Shown piece by piece: positions 16,978-25,434 of a stretch of 64,000 nucleotides of DNA. The stretch covers positions 62,001-126,000 of the forward strand of contig NZ_JAAVTX010000004.1 in the NCBI RefSeq assembly GCF_012163145.1, read 5' to 3'. The notes beneath the pieces are model-generated. The model did not search any database and was not told the DNA's origin. It saw only the letters and a program-made list of their open reading frames with translations. This DNA is from Falsiroseomonas frigidaquae (GTDB taxonomy: Bacteria > Pseudomonadota > Alphaproteobacteria > Acetobacterales > Acetobacteraceae). Both the position numbers and the translations under genes were made by a program. Position 1 is the first letter of the stretch. Every line of letters begins with the position of its first letter.

Positions 16978-17874
16978 ATGACCAGCGCCAATCCGTGGGA
17001 ATGGAGCGAGCCGGAATGGCGCCACATCGTGGGCCGCGCCCGCGCCGGACGCAGCATGCGGCCGACGCATTGGCCGGATGGCGCGCGCTGCTGCGTGACG
17101 CTGAGCTTTGATGCGGACCACGAGACGATCCCGCTGCGCGACAACGACGAAAGCCCGATGCGGATCAGCCAGGGGCAGTACGGCAACCGCCAGGGCATTC
17201 CGCGCATCCGCGCCCTGCTGGCCCGGCACGGCATTCCGGCCACCTTCTTCTACCCGGCCGTTTCCGCGCTGCTGCATCCGGAGGAAGTCCGCGCCGTGGC
17301 GCAGGAAGGCCACGAGATCGGCGTGCATTCCTGGATCCATGAGGCCAACACCAAGTTGCCCCCCGGCGTGGAACGCGAATTGACGCTGCGCGCGGCGGAG
17401 ACGCTGGAGAAGATCAGCGGCCAGCGCCCCGTCGGCATCCGCACCGCATCCTGGGATTTCTCGGTCGATACGCTGTCCATCATCAAGGAGATGGGGCTGC
17501 TCTATGACAGTTCCCTGATGGCGGATGACGATGCCTATGAGCTGCTGGACCAGGGCGAGCCGACCGGCATCGTCGAGCTGCCGCCGGAATGGATCCGCGA
17601 CGACGCGGTGTATTTCAACATGCTGCGCTTCTCCGGCCTGCGCCCCTACACGCCGCCCTCCGCGGTGGAGGAGATCTTCGCAGCCGAATTCGACGGCGCC
17701 TATGAGGAAGGCGGCATGTTCCTGCTGACCATGCACCCCCACGTCATCGGCCACCGCAGCCGCATCGCGCTGCTCGACCGGCTGGTGACGCGGATCAAGA
17801 AGTTCGAGGGGGTGTGGTTCGCGACCCACGCGCAGGTGGCGCAATGGTGCAAGGATAACGCGGCGAAGGCGTAG
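16978..17874 (+). CDS. Polysaccharide deacetylase family (CE4-like) protein
   Basis: 298 residues with the NodB-type fold. CVTLSFDADHET supplies the first Asp motif, EIGVHSWIHEANTKLP the metal-binding His pair, and IRTASWDFS and LLYDSSLM follow. The C-terminal FLLTMHPHVIGHRSRI corresponds to the last motif. This pattern resembles the cytoplasmic branch that includes PuuE-type allantoinases and imidase-like enzymes more than wall deacetylases; there is no signal peptide. An amide-hydrolysing role would fit the divergent amidase. ATG 16978 is 69 nt from the amidase start. Confidence 0.82.
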   Translation: MTSANPWEWSEPEWRHIVGRARAGRSMRPTHWPDGARCCVTLSFDADHETIPLRDNDESPMRISQGQYGNRQGIPRIRALLARHGIPATFFYPAVSALLHPEEVRAVAQEGHEIGVHSWIHEANTKLPPGVERELTLRAAETLEKISGQRPVGIRTASWDFSVDTLSIIKEMGLLYDSSLMADDDAYELLDQGEPTGIVELPPEWIRDDAVYFNMLRFSGLRPYTPPSAVEEIFAAEFDGAYEEGGMFLLTMHPHVIGHRSRIALLDRLVTRIKKFEGVWFATHAQVAQWCKDNAAKA

Positions 17875-17884
17875 CGGCAGTACG

Positions 17885-17907
17885 GCCCCCCGCGCCTTGC
17901 GGGGGGC
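17885..17907. terminator. Bidirectional hairpin between convergent genes
   Basis: Perfect 9-bp stem, GCCCCCCGC (17885-17893) with GCGGGGGGC (17899-17907), 5-nt loop GCCTT. It lies between the deacetylase stop (17874) and the GPP34 stop (17916), so it can act for both. It is not the CCCTCTCCCC sequence. Confidence 0.65.
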
Positions 17908-17915
17908 GGCGGGTT

Positions 17916-18575
17916 TCAGTGCATCGCGCCCTGGCGCAACAGCGTCGCGTAGACGTCCCGCGTCGCCGCGGACAGCGAGCGGGACAGTTCCTCCAGCCCC
18001 GCCACCTGGTCCACCCGCGCCGCCGCCTGCGCGCGTTCCTCCTCCGACAGCACCAGCGGCACCAGGCCGCTGGCCTTCGCCAGGCCTATCAGCAGCGCAT
18101 CGCGCGGGTCCGGGATCTCATCTTCCAGCAGCACGCCGCGCAGGCGGCGCCGGACCTCCGCCGTCTCGGCGCGGCCGGTGGCCTTCGGGTAGCGGCGTTC
18201 GGGGAAGACCCAGAGGAAGCGATCCTCGATCCGGCGCAGCACGCCGCCATCCACCAGCCGTTCCAGCACCTGCGCGCGCAGCGCCGGGCCGGATTTGGCG
18301 ATGTCCTGGATCCACCAGCGGCTGGTGCGCTCGCCGGCTGTGTTTCCTGCCACCAGCCGCGCCAGCACACCATCCAGCAGCGCATCCCCGGTCGGCCGCT
18401 GCTGCACCAGCACCAGCCGGTCCAGGTCGGTGTCGATGCGCCCGGCCAACGCCAGCTCCATCAGGATGGCCCCGGCCAGCGCCAAGTCGCCGGCGGGGCC
18501 GGGCAGCCCCACCGGCTTGCCGGTTTCGTCATCGAGGAGGAGCAGCAGGATCTCCTCCGGCATGGTCAGCGACAT
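17916..18575 (-). CDS. GPP34/GOLPH3-family protein, first copy
   Basis: 219-residue all-helical protein of the GPP34 family, named from the eukaryotic Golgi PI4P-binding protein GOLPH3/Vps74. Bacterial roles are unknown. Seen: MPEEILLLLLDDETGKPV at the N-terminus, LALAGAILMELALAGRI, VLERLVDGGVLRRIEDRFLW and, near the C-terminus, PRDALLIGLAKASGLVPLVL, all in family order. Start MSLTMPEE at 18575 matches the paralogue at 21990-22652. It follows the catalase gene on the same strand after a 33-bp tandem repeat. No transmembrane helix is seen; peripheral membrane binding is a family-based guess. Confidence 0.85.
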   Translation of the reverse strand: MSLTMPEEILLLLLDDETGKPVGLPGPAGDLALAGAILMELALAGRIDTDLDRLVLVQQRPTGDALLDGVLARLVAGNTAGERTSRWWIQDIAKSGPALRAQVLERLVDGGVLRRIEDRFLWVFPERRYPKATGRAETAEVRRRLRGVLLEDEIPDPRDALLIGLAKASGLVPLVLSEEERAQAAARVDQVAGLEELSRSLSAATRDVYATLLRQGAMH

Positions 18576-18629
18576 CTCGGCCCCCGTCTTTGCCGGCAGC
18601 CTGCCATGGAAGCCCCCACCGGGGCCATC

Positions 18630-18695
18630 CATGGCTACAAAGCCATGCCGGCGTCAGGCCAGCATGGCTATCAAGCCATGCCAACCTCAGGCCAG
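18630..18695 (-). repeat. Two 33-bp direct repeats, each a hairpin plus the katE stop region
   Basis: Two tandem units, 18630-18662 and 18663-18695, differ at five of 33 positions. Each starts with the inverted repeat CATGGCT (4-nt loop) AGCCATG. Each ends TCAGGCCAG, which on the minus strand reads CTGGCCTGA, the last two codons and stop of the catalase gene. The unit next to katE contains the real stop; the second repeats it outside the gene. The two hairpins follow the catalase stop in tandem and may end or stabilise its message. Confidence 0.75.
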
Positions 18696-20780
18696 CATGC
18701 GGACCTTCGGCTCCCGGTCCCATTGCCGCGTCGCGGCCGCCTTGGTGAAACCATCCACGCCTTTCGCCAGGTCGATGACGCCGGCATCGGGCTTCACCCC
18801 CGCTTTCTCCAGCAGCTTCATCGCCTCCGCCGTGTGGCCGATGGCCTTGAGATGGGCGAAGGCGAAGCTGGCGAAGTCCATCGCCGCGCTTTCGTGCAGC
18901 AACTGCGCGCAGCCTTCCTCGGACAGCACCAGCGCCACGGCGTCGAAGATGACGGAAGGTGTGCCGGCGAGCTGGCCATCGGCGGCCAGCTTCTTGCCGT
19001 CCTTCAGCGTCACGCCGCCCACCTTGGGCGCCACGATCTTCACCGTCGCCCCCGCCTGGGTGGCCGCCTTGCGCACCGCCTGCACCAGGCTGCCATCCGC
19101 GCCATCCGAGACGAGGATGCCCACGGCGCGGCCCTTCAGCGTCTCCGGATACTTGCCGACGATCCGCAGCGCCGGCGACTCCGGCAGATCCTGCGGCGCC
19201 ACCGCGGGCTTCGCCGCCGCCGGCAGATCGAGGTTCATGCCGGCGGCGACCCGGCTGGCCAGATCCTCATCCACGTTCCGCAGCAGCGACAGCATCCGGT
19301 CCCGCACATGCTGCAGCGTCACCTTGGACAGCTCGAAGACGAGTGCGGAGGCCAGATGTGCCTGCTCGATGGCGGTCTGCGACCGGTAGAACAGCCGCGC
19401 CTGGCTGAAATGATCGGCGAAGCTTTCCGCCCGGATGCGGACCTTGCCTTCCTCCACCGGAACCGAGGCGGTGCGGAAGCCGCCACGCGGGTCGGCACGC
19501 GGGCCGGCCACCTCGCCGGCCTCGGCCAGGCTGTTCGGCTCGTAATTGGCGCGACCCGGAATCACCTGGGTCTGCATGTGGCCGTCGCGCTGGAAGTTCT
19601 GGAACGGACAGCCCTTGGCGCGGTTGATCGGCAGCTGGTGGAAATTGGTGGAGCCGAGGCGCGAAAGCTGCGTGTCCTGGTAGGAAAACAGCCGCCCCTG
19701 CAGCAGCGGGTCCTCGGAGACGTCGATGCCGGGCGGCATGTTGGTGGGCAGGTAGGCCACCTGCTCGGTCTCGGCGAAGAAATTGTCCGGGTTGCGGTCC
19801 AGCACCATGCGGCCCACCACGCGGATCGGCTTCACCTCCTCCGGCACCAGCTTGGTGGCGTCGAGAATGTCGAAGGGCAGCGCCGCCGCCTCCTCATCGG
19901 TGAAGAGCTGCACGCCGAACTCCCATTCCGGGAGATCGCCGGAGGCGATGGCGTCGTGCAGGTCGCGGCGGTGATAGTCGGGATCGGCGCCGGCGATCTT
20001 CACCGCCTCGTCCCAGCAGGTGGATTGCGTGCCGAGCTTTGGCCGCCAATGGAACTTCACCAACGTGCCCTTCCCGGCGGCATCCACCAGGCGGAAGGTG
20101 TTGACGCCGAAGCCTTCCATCATGCGCAGGGACCGCGGGATGGTGCGGTCCGACATGATCCACATGACCATGTGCATGGATTCCGGCATCAGCCCGATGA
20201 AATCCCAGAAGGTGTCATGCGCGGTGGCGGCCTGCGGATAGCCGCGGTCCGCCTCCATCTTCGCCGCATGGATCAGGTCGGGGAACTTGATCGCGTCCTG
20301 GATGAAGAAGACCGGGATGTTGTTGCCGACCAGGTCCCAATTGCCTTCCACCGTGTACATCTTCACGGCAAAGCCACGCACGTCGCGCGGCGTGTCCACG
20401 GAACCGGCACCGCCGGCCACGGTGGAGAAGCGGGTGAACACCTCGGTCTTCTTGCCAACTTCGGTGAGGATCTTGGCGGTGGTGTAGTCGGCGAGGGATT
20501 CCGTCAGCTCGAAGAAGCCATGCGCGGCGGAACCGCGGGCATGGACGATGCGCTCCGGGATGCGCTCATGGTCGAAGTGCTGGATCTTCTCCCGCAGCAC
20601 GAAGTCTTCCAGCAGCGAGGGCCCCCGCCTTCCAGCCTTCAGCGAGTTCTGGTTGTCGCTGATCGGGACCCCATGATTGGTGGTGATCCGGGCATCCGGC
20701 GCGCTGGCCGTCTGGTGCAACTCGCCGCCATTTCCAAGGCTGGAGGCTTGCTCGGCGGGCTTCTTGCTGGCGGGGGGCAT
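18687..20780 (-). CDS. katE: Large-subunit monofunctional catalase (HPII/KatE type)
   Basis: 697-residue clade-2 haem catalase converting hydrogen peroxide to water and oxygen. Seen: the distal His in [18 protein letters not shown] (about residue 80), [17 protein letters not shown], the proximal haem Tyr in [14 protein letters not shown], and [15 protein letters not shown]. The C-terminal flavodoxin-like (GATase1-like) domain from about residue 540 ([14 protein letters not shown]) distinguishes this class from small catalases. The start follows AAAGGA. It is flanked by a Bug receptor gene and a GPP34 gene on the same strand. Regulation is not visible; no OxyR gene is near. Confidence 0.96.
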   Translation of the reverse strand: MPPASKKPAEQASSLGNGGELHQTASAPDARITTNHGVPISDNQNSLKAGRRGPSLLEDFVLREKIQHFDHERIPERIVHARGSAAHGFFELTESLADYTTAKILTEVGKKTEVFTRFSTVAGGAGSVDTPRDVRGFAVKMYTVEGNWDLVGNNIPVFFIQDAIKFPDLIHAAKMEADRGYPQAATAHDTFWDFIGLMPESMHMVMWIMSDRTIPRSLRMMEGFGVNTFRLVDAAGKGTLVKFHWRPKLGTQSTCWDEAVKIAGADPDYHRRDLHDAIASGDLPEWEFGVQLFTDEEAAALPFDILDATKLVPEEVKPIRVVGRMVLDRNPDNFFAETEQVAYLPTNMPPGIDVSEDPLLQGRLFSYQDTQLSRLGSTNFHQLPINRAKGCPFQNFQRDGHMQTQVIPGRANYEPNSLAEAGEVAGPRADPRGGFRTASVPVEEGKVRIRAESFADHFSQARLFYRSQTAIEQAHLASALVFELSKVTLQHVRDRMLSLLRNVDEDLASRVAAGMNLDLPAAAKPAVAPQDLPESPALRIVGKYPETLKGRAVGILVSDGADGSLVQAVRKAATQAGATVKIVAPKVGGVTLKDGKKLAADGQLAGTPSVIFDAVALVLSEEGCAQLLHESAAMDFASFAFAHLKAIGHTAEAMKLLEKAGVKPDAGVIDLAKGVDGFTKAAATRQWDREPKVRMLA

Positions 20781-20895
20781 GGGGGGCGTCCTTTGGCTGC
20801 GCTACGACGCCACCCTTACGCGCCCCCACCCGTGTCGGTTCCATCATGGCCGCCGCCTGGCGCCAGGACAGCGTCCCGAAGGATGGCCAGCCGGT

Positions 20896-21876
20896 TCAGC
20901 TCACCACGATGTTGAATTGCCGCGCCACCGCGGTCCAGGCGGCGATGTCCTCCCGCATGATACGGATGAAATCCTCGCCCAGTGGCGGCGGGTTGCGCGG
21001 CAGGGTCACCAGTTCCTCGAAGCGGGCCTTCAGCTCGGGCCGCTGCAGCAGCGGCGGGATCAGCGCCGTCATCCGCGCCGCGATCGGTGCCGGCAGGTTC
21101 TTCGGCGCGGACAGGCCCAGCCATTGCGCGCTGGTCAGTTTCGGAAAGCCCTGCTCGGCGAAGGTCGGCACGTTCGGGAAGGCCGCCAGCCGCTGCGGCG
21201 ACGAAACGCCGAGGCAGCGCAGCGAACCATCCCGCATCGGGCCGACATTGGTGGTGATCGGGTCGAACATGCTCTCGATGGTATTGGCCATCAGGTCCTG
21301 CATGGCCGGCGCGCTGCCGCGATAGGGGATGTGTTCCAGGTTCGGCACATTCGCCTCGCTCGACATCATCGCCCCCAGCAGATGCGGCGCGGAGCCGATG
21401 CCGGAGGAGCCGTAGCGCACCGGACGGGTCTTCGCCGCCGCGATGTAGTCATCCAGCGTGCGGAACGGCGAATCGGCCCGCACCATCAATACATTGGCCG
21501 CTTCCACCAGCATCCCGAGATGGGTGAAGTCGGCCACCGGGTCGAAGGGCAGCGTCGGCATGGTGGCGGTGGAGAACACCTGCACCGAGGCATGGCTCAT
21601 CAGGAAGGTGTAGCCATCGGCGGGCTGTTTCGCGACGAAATCGGTGCCGATGACGCCACCGAAACCGGCGCGGTTCTCCACCACCACGGTCTGGCCCAGC
21701 GCCTGGGACATGAAGGGCGCCATCAGGCGGCTGATCGTGTCCACCAGCCCGCCCGGGGGGAACTGGGCGACCAGGCGGATGGACCCACGGGCCGGCCAGG
21801 CGCTGCCCTGGGCGAGCGAAGGCGTGGCCAGGGCCGTGGCGGCACCAGCCAGAAGCAGATGACGGCGTTGCAACAT
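20896..21876 (-). CDS. Bug/TctC family receptor, fifth copy, between GPP34 and catalase genes
   Basis: 326 residues from ATG 21876 (MLQRRHLLLAGAATALATP), again a twin-arginine export signal. Blocks seen: IRLVAQFPPGGLVDTISRL, VVVENRAGFGGVIGTDF, VRYGSSGIGSAPHL and HIPYRGSAPAMQDL. The SD is weak. It is separated by about 115 nt from genes on both sides, so its place in one transcript with catalase is uncertain. No other transport gene is present. Confidence 0.9.
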   Translation of the reverse strand: MLQRRHLLLAGAATALATPSLAQGSAWPARGSIRLVAQFPPGGLVDTISRLMAPFMSQALGQTVVVENRAGFGGVIGTDFVAKQPADGYTFLMSHASVQVFSTATMPTLPFDPVADFTHLGMLVEAANVLMVRADSPFRTLDDYIAAAKTRPVRYGSSGIGSAPHLLGAMMSSEANVPNLEHIPYRGSAPAMQDLMANTIESMFDPITTNVGPMRDGSLRCLGVSSPQRLAAFPNVPTFAEQGFPKLTSAQWLGLSAPKNLPAPIAARMTALIPPLLQRPELKARFEELVTLPRNPPPLGEDFIRIMREDIAAWTAVARQFNIVVS

Positions 21877-21989
21877 TTCTGTGCCCCGAGCACGAGGACC
21901 GGGCGGCCGCCGCACTGGCACCGGGCAGCCGCCCGGCACCGGGGTGCGGAACCCCCGGCAGTCGTGGGGAACAGCAAGCGCCGTGCCGT

Positions 21990-22652
21990 TCAGTCCCGCC
22001 GTGCCGTGCCGAGCCCGACGCCCCGCACATCCGCCACCGCCTCCGCCAGCGACCGGTTCAGGCTCTCGATCCGCGTCACCACGCCGAGCCAGGGCTGCAC
22101 CGCCTCCAGCTCCGCCGCGGTGAAGATCAGCGGCAGCAGCCCGGCGGCGCGGGCCAGGCCGAGCAGCAGCGCGTCATGCGGCGCCGGGATCTCGCCTTCC
22201 AGCAGCAGGGCGCGCAGCCGGGCGCGGGCTTCCCTCACCTCCGGCCGGCCGGGCGCCTTGGGGTGGCGGCGGTCGGGCAGGATCCACAGCACCCGGTCCT
22301 CCACCCGCCGCAGGATGCCGCGCGCCACCAGCCGGTCCAGGATCGCCGCGCGGGCGGCCGGCGCTTCGCGCGCCAGCAGGGGAATGGCACCGCGCGCATC
22401 GCCCGGCGCGCCGGGGGCCGCCAGCCGCGCCAGCGCCGTATCCAGCGCGGCATCGCCGAGCGGCGTGGGATCGACCAGGATCAGCCGGTCCCGGTCCGTA
22501 TCCAGCCGCCCGGCCAGCGCCAGTTGCATCAGCAGTGCGCCGGCCAGCGCCCGGTCCGGTGCCATGCCGCCGCGGCCGACCGGGCGCCCTGTCTCGTCAT
22601 CCAGCGCGAGGAGGACGATCTCCTCCGCCAGCGTCAGCGCGCTGTCGCTCAT
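21990..22652 (-). CDS. GPP34/GOLPH3-family protein, second copy, coupled to a gamma-glutamyltransferase
   Basis: 220 residues, aligned over its whole length with the copy at 17916-18575: LAEEIVLLALDDETGRPV, LAGALLMQLALAGRLD, ILDRLVARGILRRVEDRVLW, PHDALLLGLARAAGLLPLIF. The ATG at 22652 shares ATGA with the stop of the gamma-glutamyltransferase gene, so translation of the two is probably coupled. That fixed pairing is the best clue to a shared role in envelope or glutathione-related processes, though this is inference. The middle region between conserved helices diverges strongly from the other copy. Confidence 0.86.
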   Translation of the reverse strand: MSDSALTLAEEIVLLALDDETGRPVGRGGMAPDRALAGALLMQLALAGRLDTDRDRLILVDPTPLGDAALDTALARLAAPGAPGDARGAIPLLAREAPAARAAILDRLVARGILRRVEDRVLWILPDRRHPKAPGRPEVREARARLRALLLEGEIPAPHDALLLGLARAAGLLPLIFTAAELEAVQPWLGVVTRIESLNRSLAEAVADVRGVGLGTARRD

Positions 22653-24226
22653 GTCTGGGCGAGGGCGGCGGACCAGGGGGACATCACATCGGTGATCCCC
22701 ACCCTTTCGCCGCCCGCGCGGATCTGGATCAGGTTCGGGCAGGCGAAATTCACCGGCAGCACGGCGTGCTCCACCACCTCCAGCGGGCCGGCGGCGGCCA
22801 GGCCGTCCAGCGTCGCCTGCGGCAGGCCGCGATCGGCTGTGGCGCCTTCGGGGCCGCTGACATCGATGCGCGGAAAATGCGCCGCCGCGTCGGGGTCCAT
22901 GCCGAAGCCGCTGACCAGGGACAGCATCTGGAACACCGCCGCCAGGATGCGCCGGCCGCCGGAAGCACCGAGCGCCATTTCCGGATTGCCCGCCGCATCG
23001 GCCACGATGACCGGGGACATATTGGTCAGCGGCCGCTTGTTCGGCCCGATCTCATTGGCGCTGCCCGGCCGCGGGTCGAACCACATGACGCCGTTGTTCA
23101 TCAGCACGCCCGAGCGCGGCAGCACGACGCGGGAGCCCATGGAGGACAGCAGCGTGGTGGTCATGGACACCATCATGCCATCCGCGTCGCAGACATTCAG
23201 ATGGGTGGTGCAGGTCTCCGCGCCCTTCGGCTCGGCATCGCCGAGGCCGGCCAGGCGCTCGGCATAGGCCGCCTGCATCGCCTTGGCGAAGGCCAGGTGC
23301 CAGGCGGTGCCCGGCGCGCTGCCATTCCAGTCCGCCGCCTCCATCAACTCCATCACGCGGCGGAAGGTCGGTGCCGCGGTCAGGCCGTTGGACAGGTGCA
23401 GGGTATGGCCGCGCCAGGGCACGGAAACCGCCGGCAGCACCCGCGCCTGGCAGCCGGCGAGGTCGGCGGCGGAGAGGATGCCGCCCGCCTCCTTCACATC
23501 GGCCGCGATCGCCGCGGCCACGTCGCCCTCGTAGAAGTCCCGGAAGCCGGCCTGCTGCAGCCGCTCCAGCGTGTCCGGCAGCCGGCCGAGGCGGAAGAAG
23601 CCCGGCTTGCCCTGGTAGGGGGTGACCGGCGGCAGGCCGTTCGGCAGGTAGATCCGCGCCGATTCGGCGTAGAGCTTCAGGGTGGAGGCCGCGTTGGCGA
23701 TCTTCAGCGTGGTGTACCAGTCCTGCGGCAGGCCGCGCTGCGCCAGCGCCACCGCCGGGGCCAGCACATCCTTCGCCGGCATCCGGCCACGGCGCTCATG
23801 CAGCAGCGCATAGCCGGCCACGGAGGACGGGGTGCAGAAGCTCATCGGCCCATGGATGTTGCGGTCGCCCTCCACCTCCGGCCAGGAGAACAGGTCCTGC
23901 TTCATCCGGCCGGTGGTCGGGAAATCCCGGGCGTTCAGGCCGGCCGGGGAGACGGGACCGAAGTCGAAGGTCTCGGCCGGGCCTCCGGGGGCTGCCACCT
24001 GGGCGTAGCCGATGCCGCCGAGGCCGCTGTTCCAGGGCTCCATCGCGGCGAGCGCGAAGGCCATGCCGACCGCCGCATCCGCCGCATTGCCGCCGGCTTC
24101 CAGGATGGCGATGCCGGCTTCCGCGGCGGCGCGGGACTGGCTGGCCACCATGCCGCGGCGGCCGCGGGCGGCGGGCTTGGTGACCTGCCAATGCTGGGTG
24201 GTATGGGCGGGCGGCTGGTACATCAT
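22649..24226 (-). CDS. Gamma-glutamyltransferase family protein (Ntn hydrolase)
   Basis: 525 residues, GGT fold, expected to self-cleave into two subunits and then transfer or hydrolyse gamma-glutamyl groups. The nucleophile Thr is the first of the TTHLNVCDADG pair near residue 335. GMVASQSRAAAEAGIAILEA, GGNAADAAVGMAFAL, GLGGIGYAQV, NNGVMWFDPRPG and NKRPLTNMSPVIV occur in family order. There is no signal peptide, so it is cytoplasmic and more like the YwrD/cephalosporin-acylase-like branch than periplasmic Ggt. The start codon lies just after a perfect hairpin that holds its SD (24231-24253). A FadR-type regulator gene lies upstream on the same strand. Confidence 0.88.
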   Translation of the reverse strand: MMYQPPAHTTQHWQVTKPAARGRRGMVASQSRAAAEAGIAILEAGGNAADAAVGMAFALAAMEPWNSGLGGIGYAQVAAPGGPAETFDFGPVSPAGLNARDFPTTGRMKQDLFSWPEVEGDRNIHGPMSFCTPSSVAGYALLHERRGRMPAKDVLAPAVALAQRGLPQDWYTTLKIANAASTLKLYAESARIYLPNGLPPVTPYQGKPGFFRLGRLPDTLERLQQAGFRDFYEGDVAAAIAADVKEAGGILSAADLAGCQARVLPAVSVPWRGHTLHLSNGLTAAPTFRRVMELMEAADWNGSAPGTAWHLAFAKAMQAAYAERLAGLGDAEPKGAETCTTHLNVCDADGMMVSMTTTLLSSMGSRVVLPRSGVLMNNGVMWFDPRPGSANEIGPNKRPLTNMSPVIVADAAGNPEMALGASGGRRILAAVFQMLSLVSGFGMDPDAAAHFPRIDVSGPEGATADRGLPQATLDGLAAAGPLEVVEHAVLPVNFACPNLIQIRAGGERVGITDVMSPWSAALAQT

Positions 24227-24230
24227 GCGG

Positions 24231-24253
24231 GATCCTCCGATGCGCGGAGGATC
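24231..24253 (-). promoter_or_regulatory. Perfect hairpin sequestering the ribosome binding site of the gamma-glutamyltransferase gene
   Basis: GATCCTCCG (24231-24239) pairs with CGGAGGATC (24245-24253) around a 5-nt loop. In the mRNA the 3' arm contains GGAGG, the SD of the gene starting at 24226, and the 5' arm supplies CCTCC. Folding would block translation. The same 23-bp dyad could instead be a DNA operator for the adjacent GntR regulator. Confidence 0.6.
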
Positions 24254-24386
24254 GACCCGCCCAGGGCGTTGGGCAACCCCGGCCCCGGCCAGGGCGATCC
24301 GTTCGGCCGGATCATGTCGGTGCATCCTGCTCCAGGCAGGCCGCCGAGAAGGCCCGTCCAGACAGGGCGGCTGGCGGAGCGAGCCT

Positions 24387-25136
24387 CTACGGGCGCTGCT
24401 TGGCCTGCCGCCGGCGTTCCACCGCCTGCTCGAAATCCAGGTCCTCATGCCAGCTCAGATGGCGGTCCAGCGCTGCCTGCGCGCCCTCCAGGTCGCCGCG
24501 TTCCAGCAGGTCCAGGATCTCGGTGTGTTCGGCGGAAATGCGCGGCTTCGGCCGCACATCGTGGCCCAACCCCCAGACCACCGAGAGCTGCCGCGCCACG
24601 CTCAGCCAGATGCCATGCAGCACGCCATTGCCGGAAAGCCGGCAGAGCTCGCCATGGAATGCCTCGTCGGCCGAGACGATGGCCGCGGTATCCGGCCCCT
24701 CCGCCACGGTGTTGTAGCGATCCGCGGCGCGCCGTGCCGGGGCCAGGCGCTCCGCCGTCGCGAGGCCCGAGGCCAGGATCTCCCGCAGCGCCAGCGCCTC
24801 CAGCGCCGTCCGCACCCGCATCAGTTCCGCCACCGCGCGGTTGGTCACCTGCATCAGCCGCATGCCCTTGTAGGGCGTGGAGACAACGATGCCCTGGCTT
24901 TCCAGCAGGCGCAGCGCCTCCCTCACCGGGACGCGGCTGATGCCGAGTTCGCGCGCGATCTCGGCCTCCACCAGCCGGTCGCCGGGCAGGAACACGCCGC
25001 GCGCGGCGGCGGCCACCACCGCCTCCGCGGCCTGTTCGACCATGGTGCGCGGATGCACCGGGGCCAGGCGTCGCGCCTCGCCGACGGTGTCCTCGGGTGC
25101 GGACGGCTCGGAAGCCTCGGCGGACATGGCATTCAC
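24387..25136 (-). CDS. GntR-family regulator, FadR/FCD subgroup
   Basis: 249 residues. The winged helix-turn-helix spans about 30-95: FLPGDRLVEAEIARELGISR then PVREALRLLESQGIV. The FCD ligand domain has RVRTALEALALREIL, the metal-binding Asp and His in SADEAFHGELCRLSGN, and EHTEILDLLERGDLEGA. Members sense small organic acids and usually control the adjacent catabolic or transport operon, here plausibly the gamma-glutamyltransferase/GPP34 genes. GTG 25136 is 9 nt after AAAGG; ATG 25127 is an alternative. The N-terminal 28 residues are Ala, Ser and Pro rich and probably disordered. Confidence 0.9.
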   Translation of the reverse strand: MNAMSAEASEPSAPEDTVGEARRLAPVHPRTMVEQAAEAVVAAAARGVFLPGDRLVEAEIARELGISRVPVREALRLLESQGIVVSTPYKGMRLMQVTNRAVAELMRVRTALEALALREILASGLATAERLAPARRAADRYNTVAEGPDTAAIVSADEAFHGELCRLSGNGVLHGIWLSVARQLSVVWGLGHDVRPKPRISAEHTEILDLLERGDLEGAQAALDRHLSWHEDLDFEQAVERRRQAKQRP

Positions 25137-25434
25137 GGGCGGCTGCCTTTGGGTCGCTTCGAATTGTCAGGTCATTCCACCACAGGCGCGGGCGCTTGTC
25201 TCGCGCCGATGGCAGCGTGAGACGCTTCTTTCCGGGCGAAGGCCGGCGCTGCCCATTCCAGGGGCCGGTCCGCCGGTCCTTCAGGCCGCCCCCGGTGCCG
25301 CCGGGCGCGCCCTTCCGGCGTGCTGCCCCCTTGGATGAGCGGGCTTTTGCGCCTAAGCACCCGCCCCAAAGGCCTTGAGAGGCGTGGCACCCGCCGGCCT
25401 GGCGAGGGCGCCGCACAGGATTGGGAGACGGATC

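Noticed and set aside
18630-18695. CRISPR-like repeat
   Set aside because: Only two adjacent units with no spacers, derived from the katE end; no cas genes.
17919-20915. 998-codon plus-strand frame opposite katE and GPP34
   Set aside because: No recognisable domain; the opposite strand carries a full catalase.
22649-24226. Periplasmic Ggt
   Set aside because: The protein has no export signal, unlike classical periplasmic gamma-glutamyltranspeptidase, so only the family is called.
25137-25434. Operator or small gene between the GntR regulator and malate synthase genes
   Set aside because: 298 nt without a convincing dyad, SD or coding frame. TTGTCA at 25164 has no matching -10.
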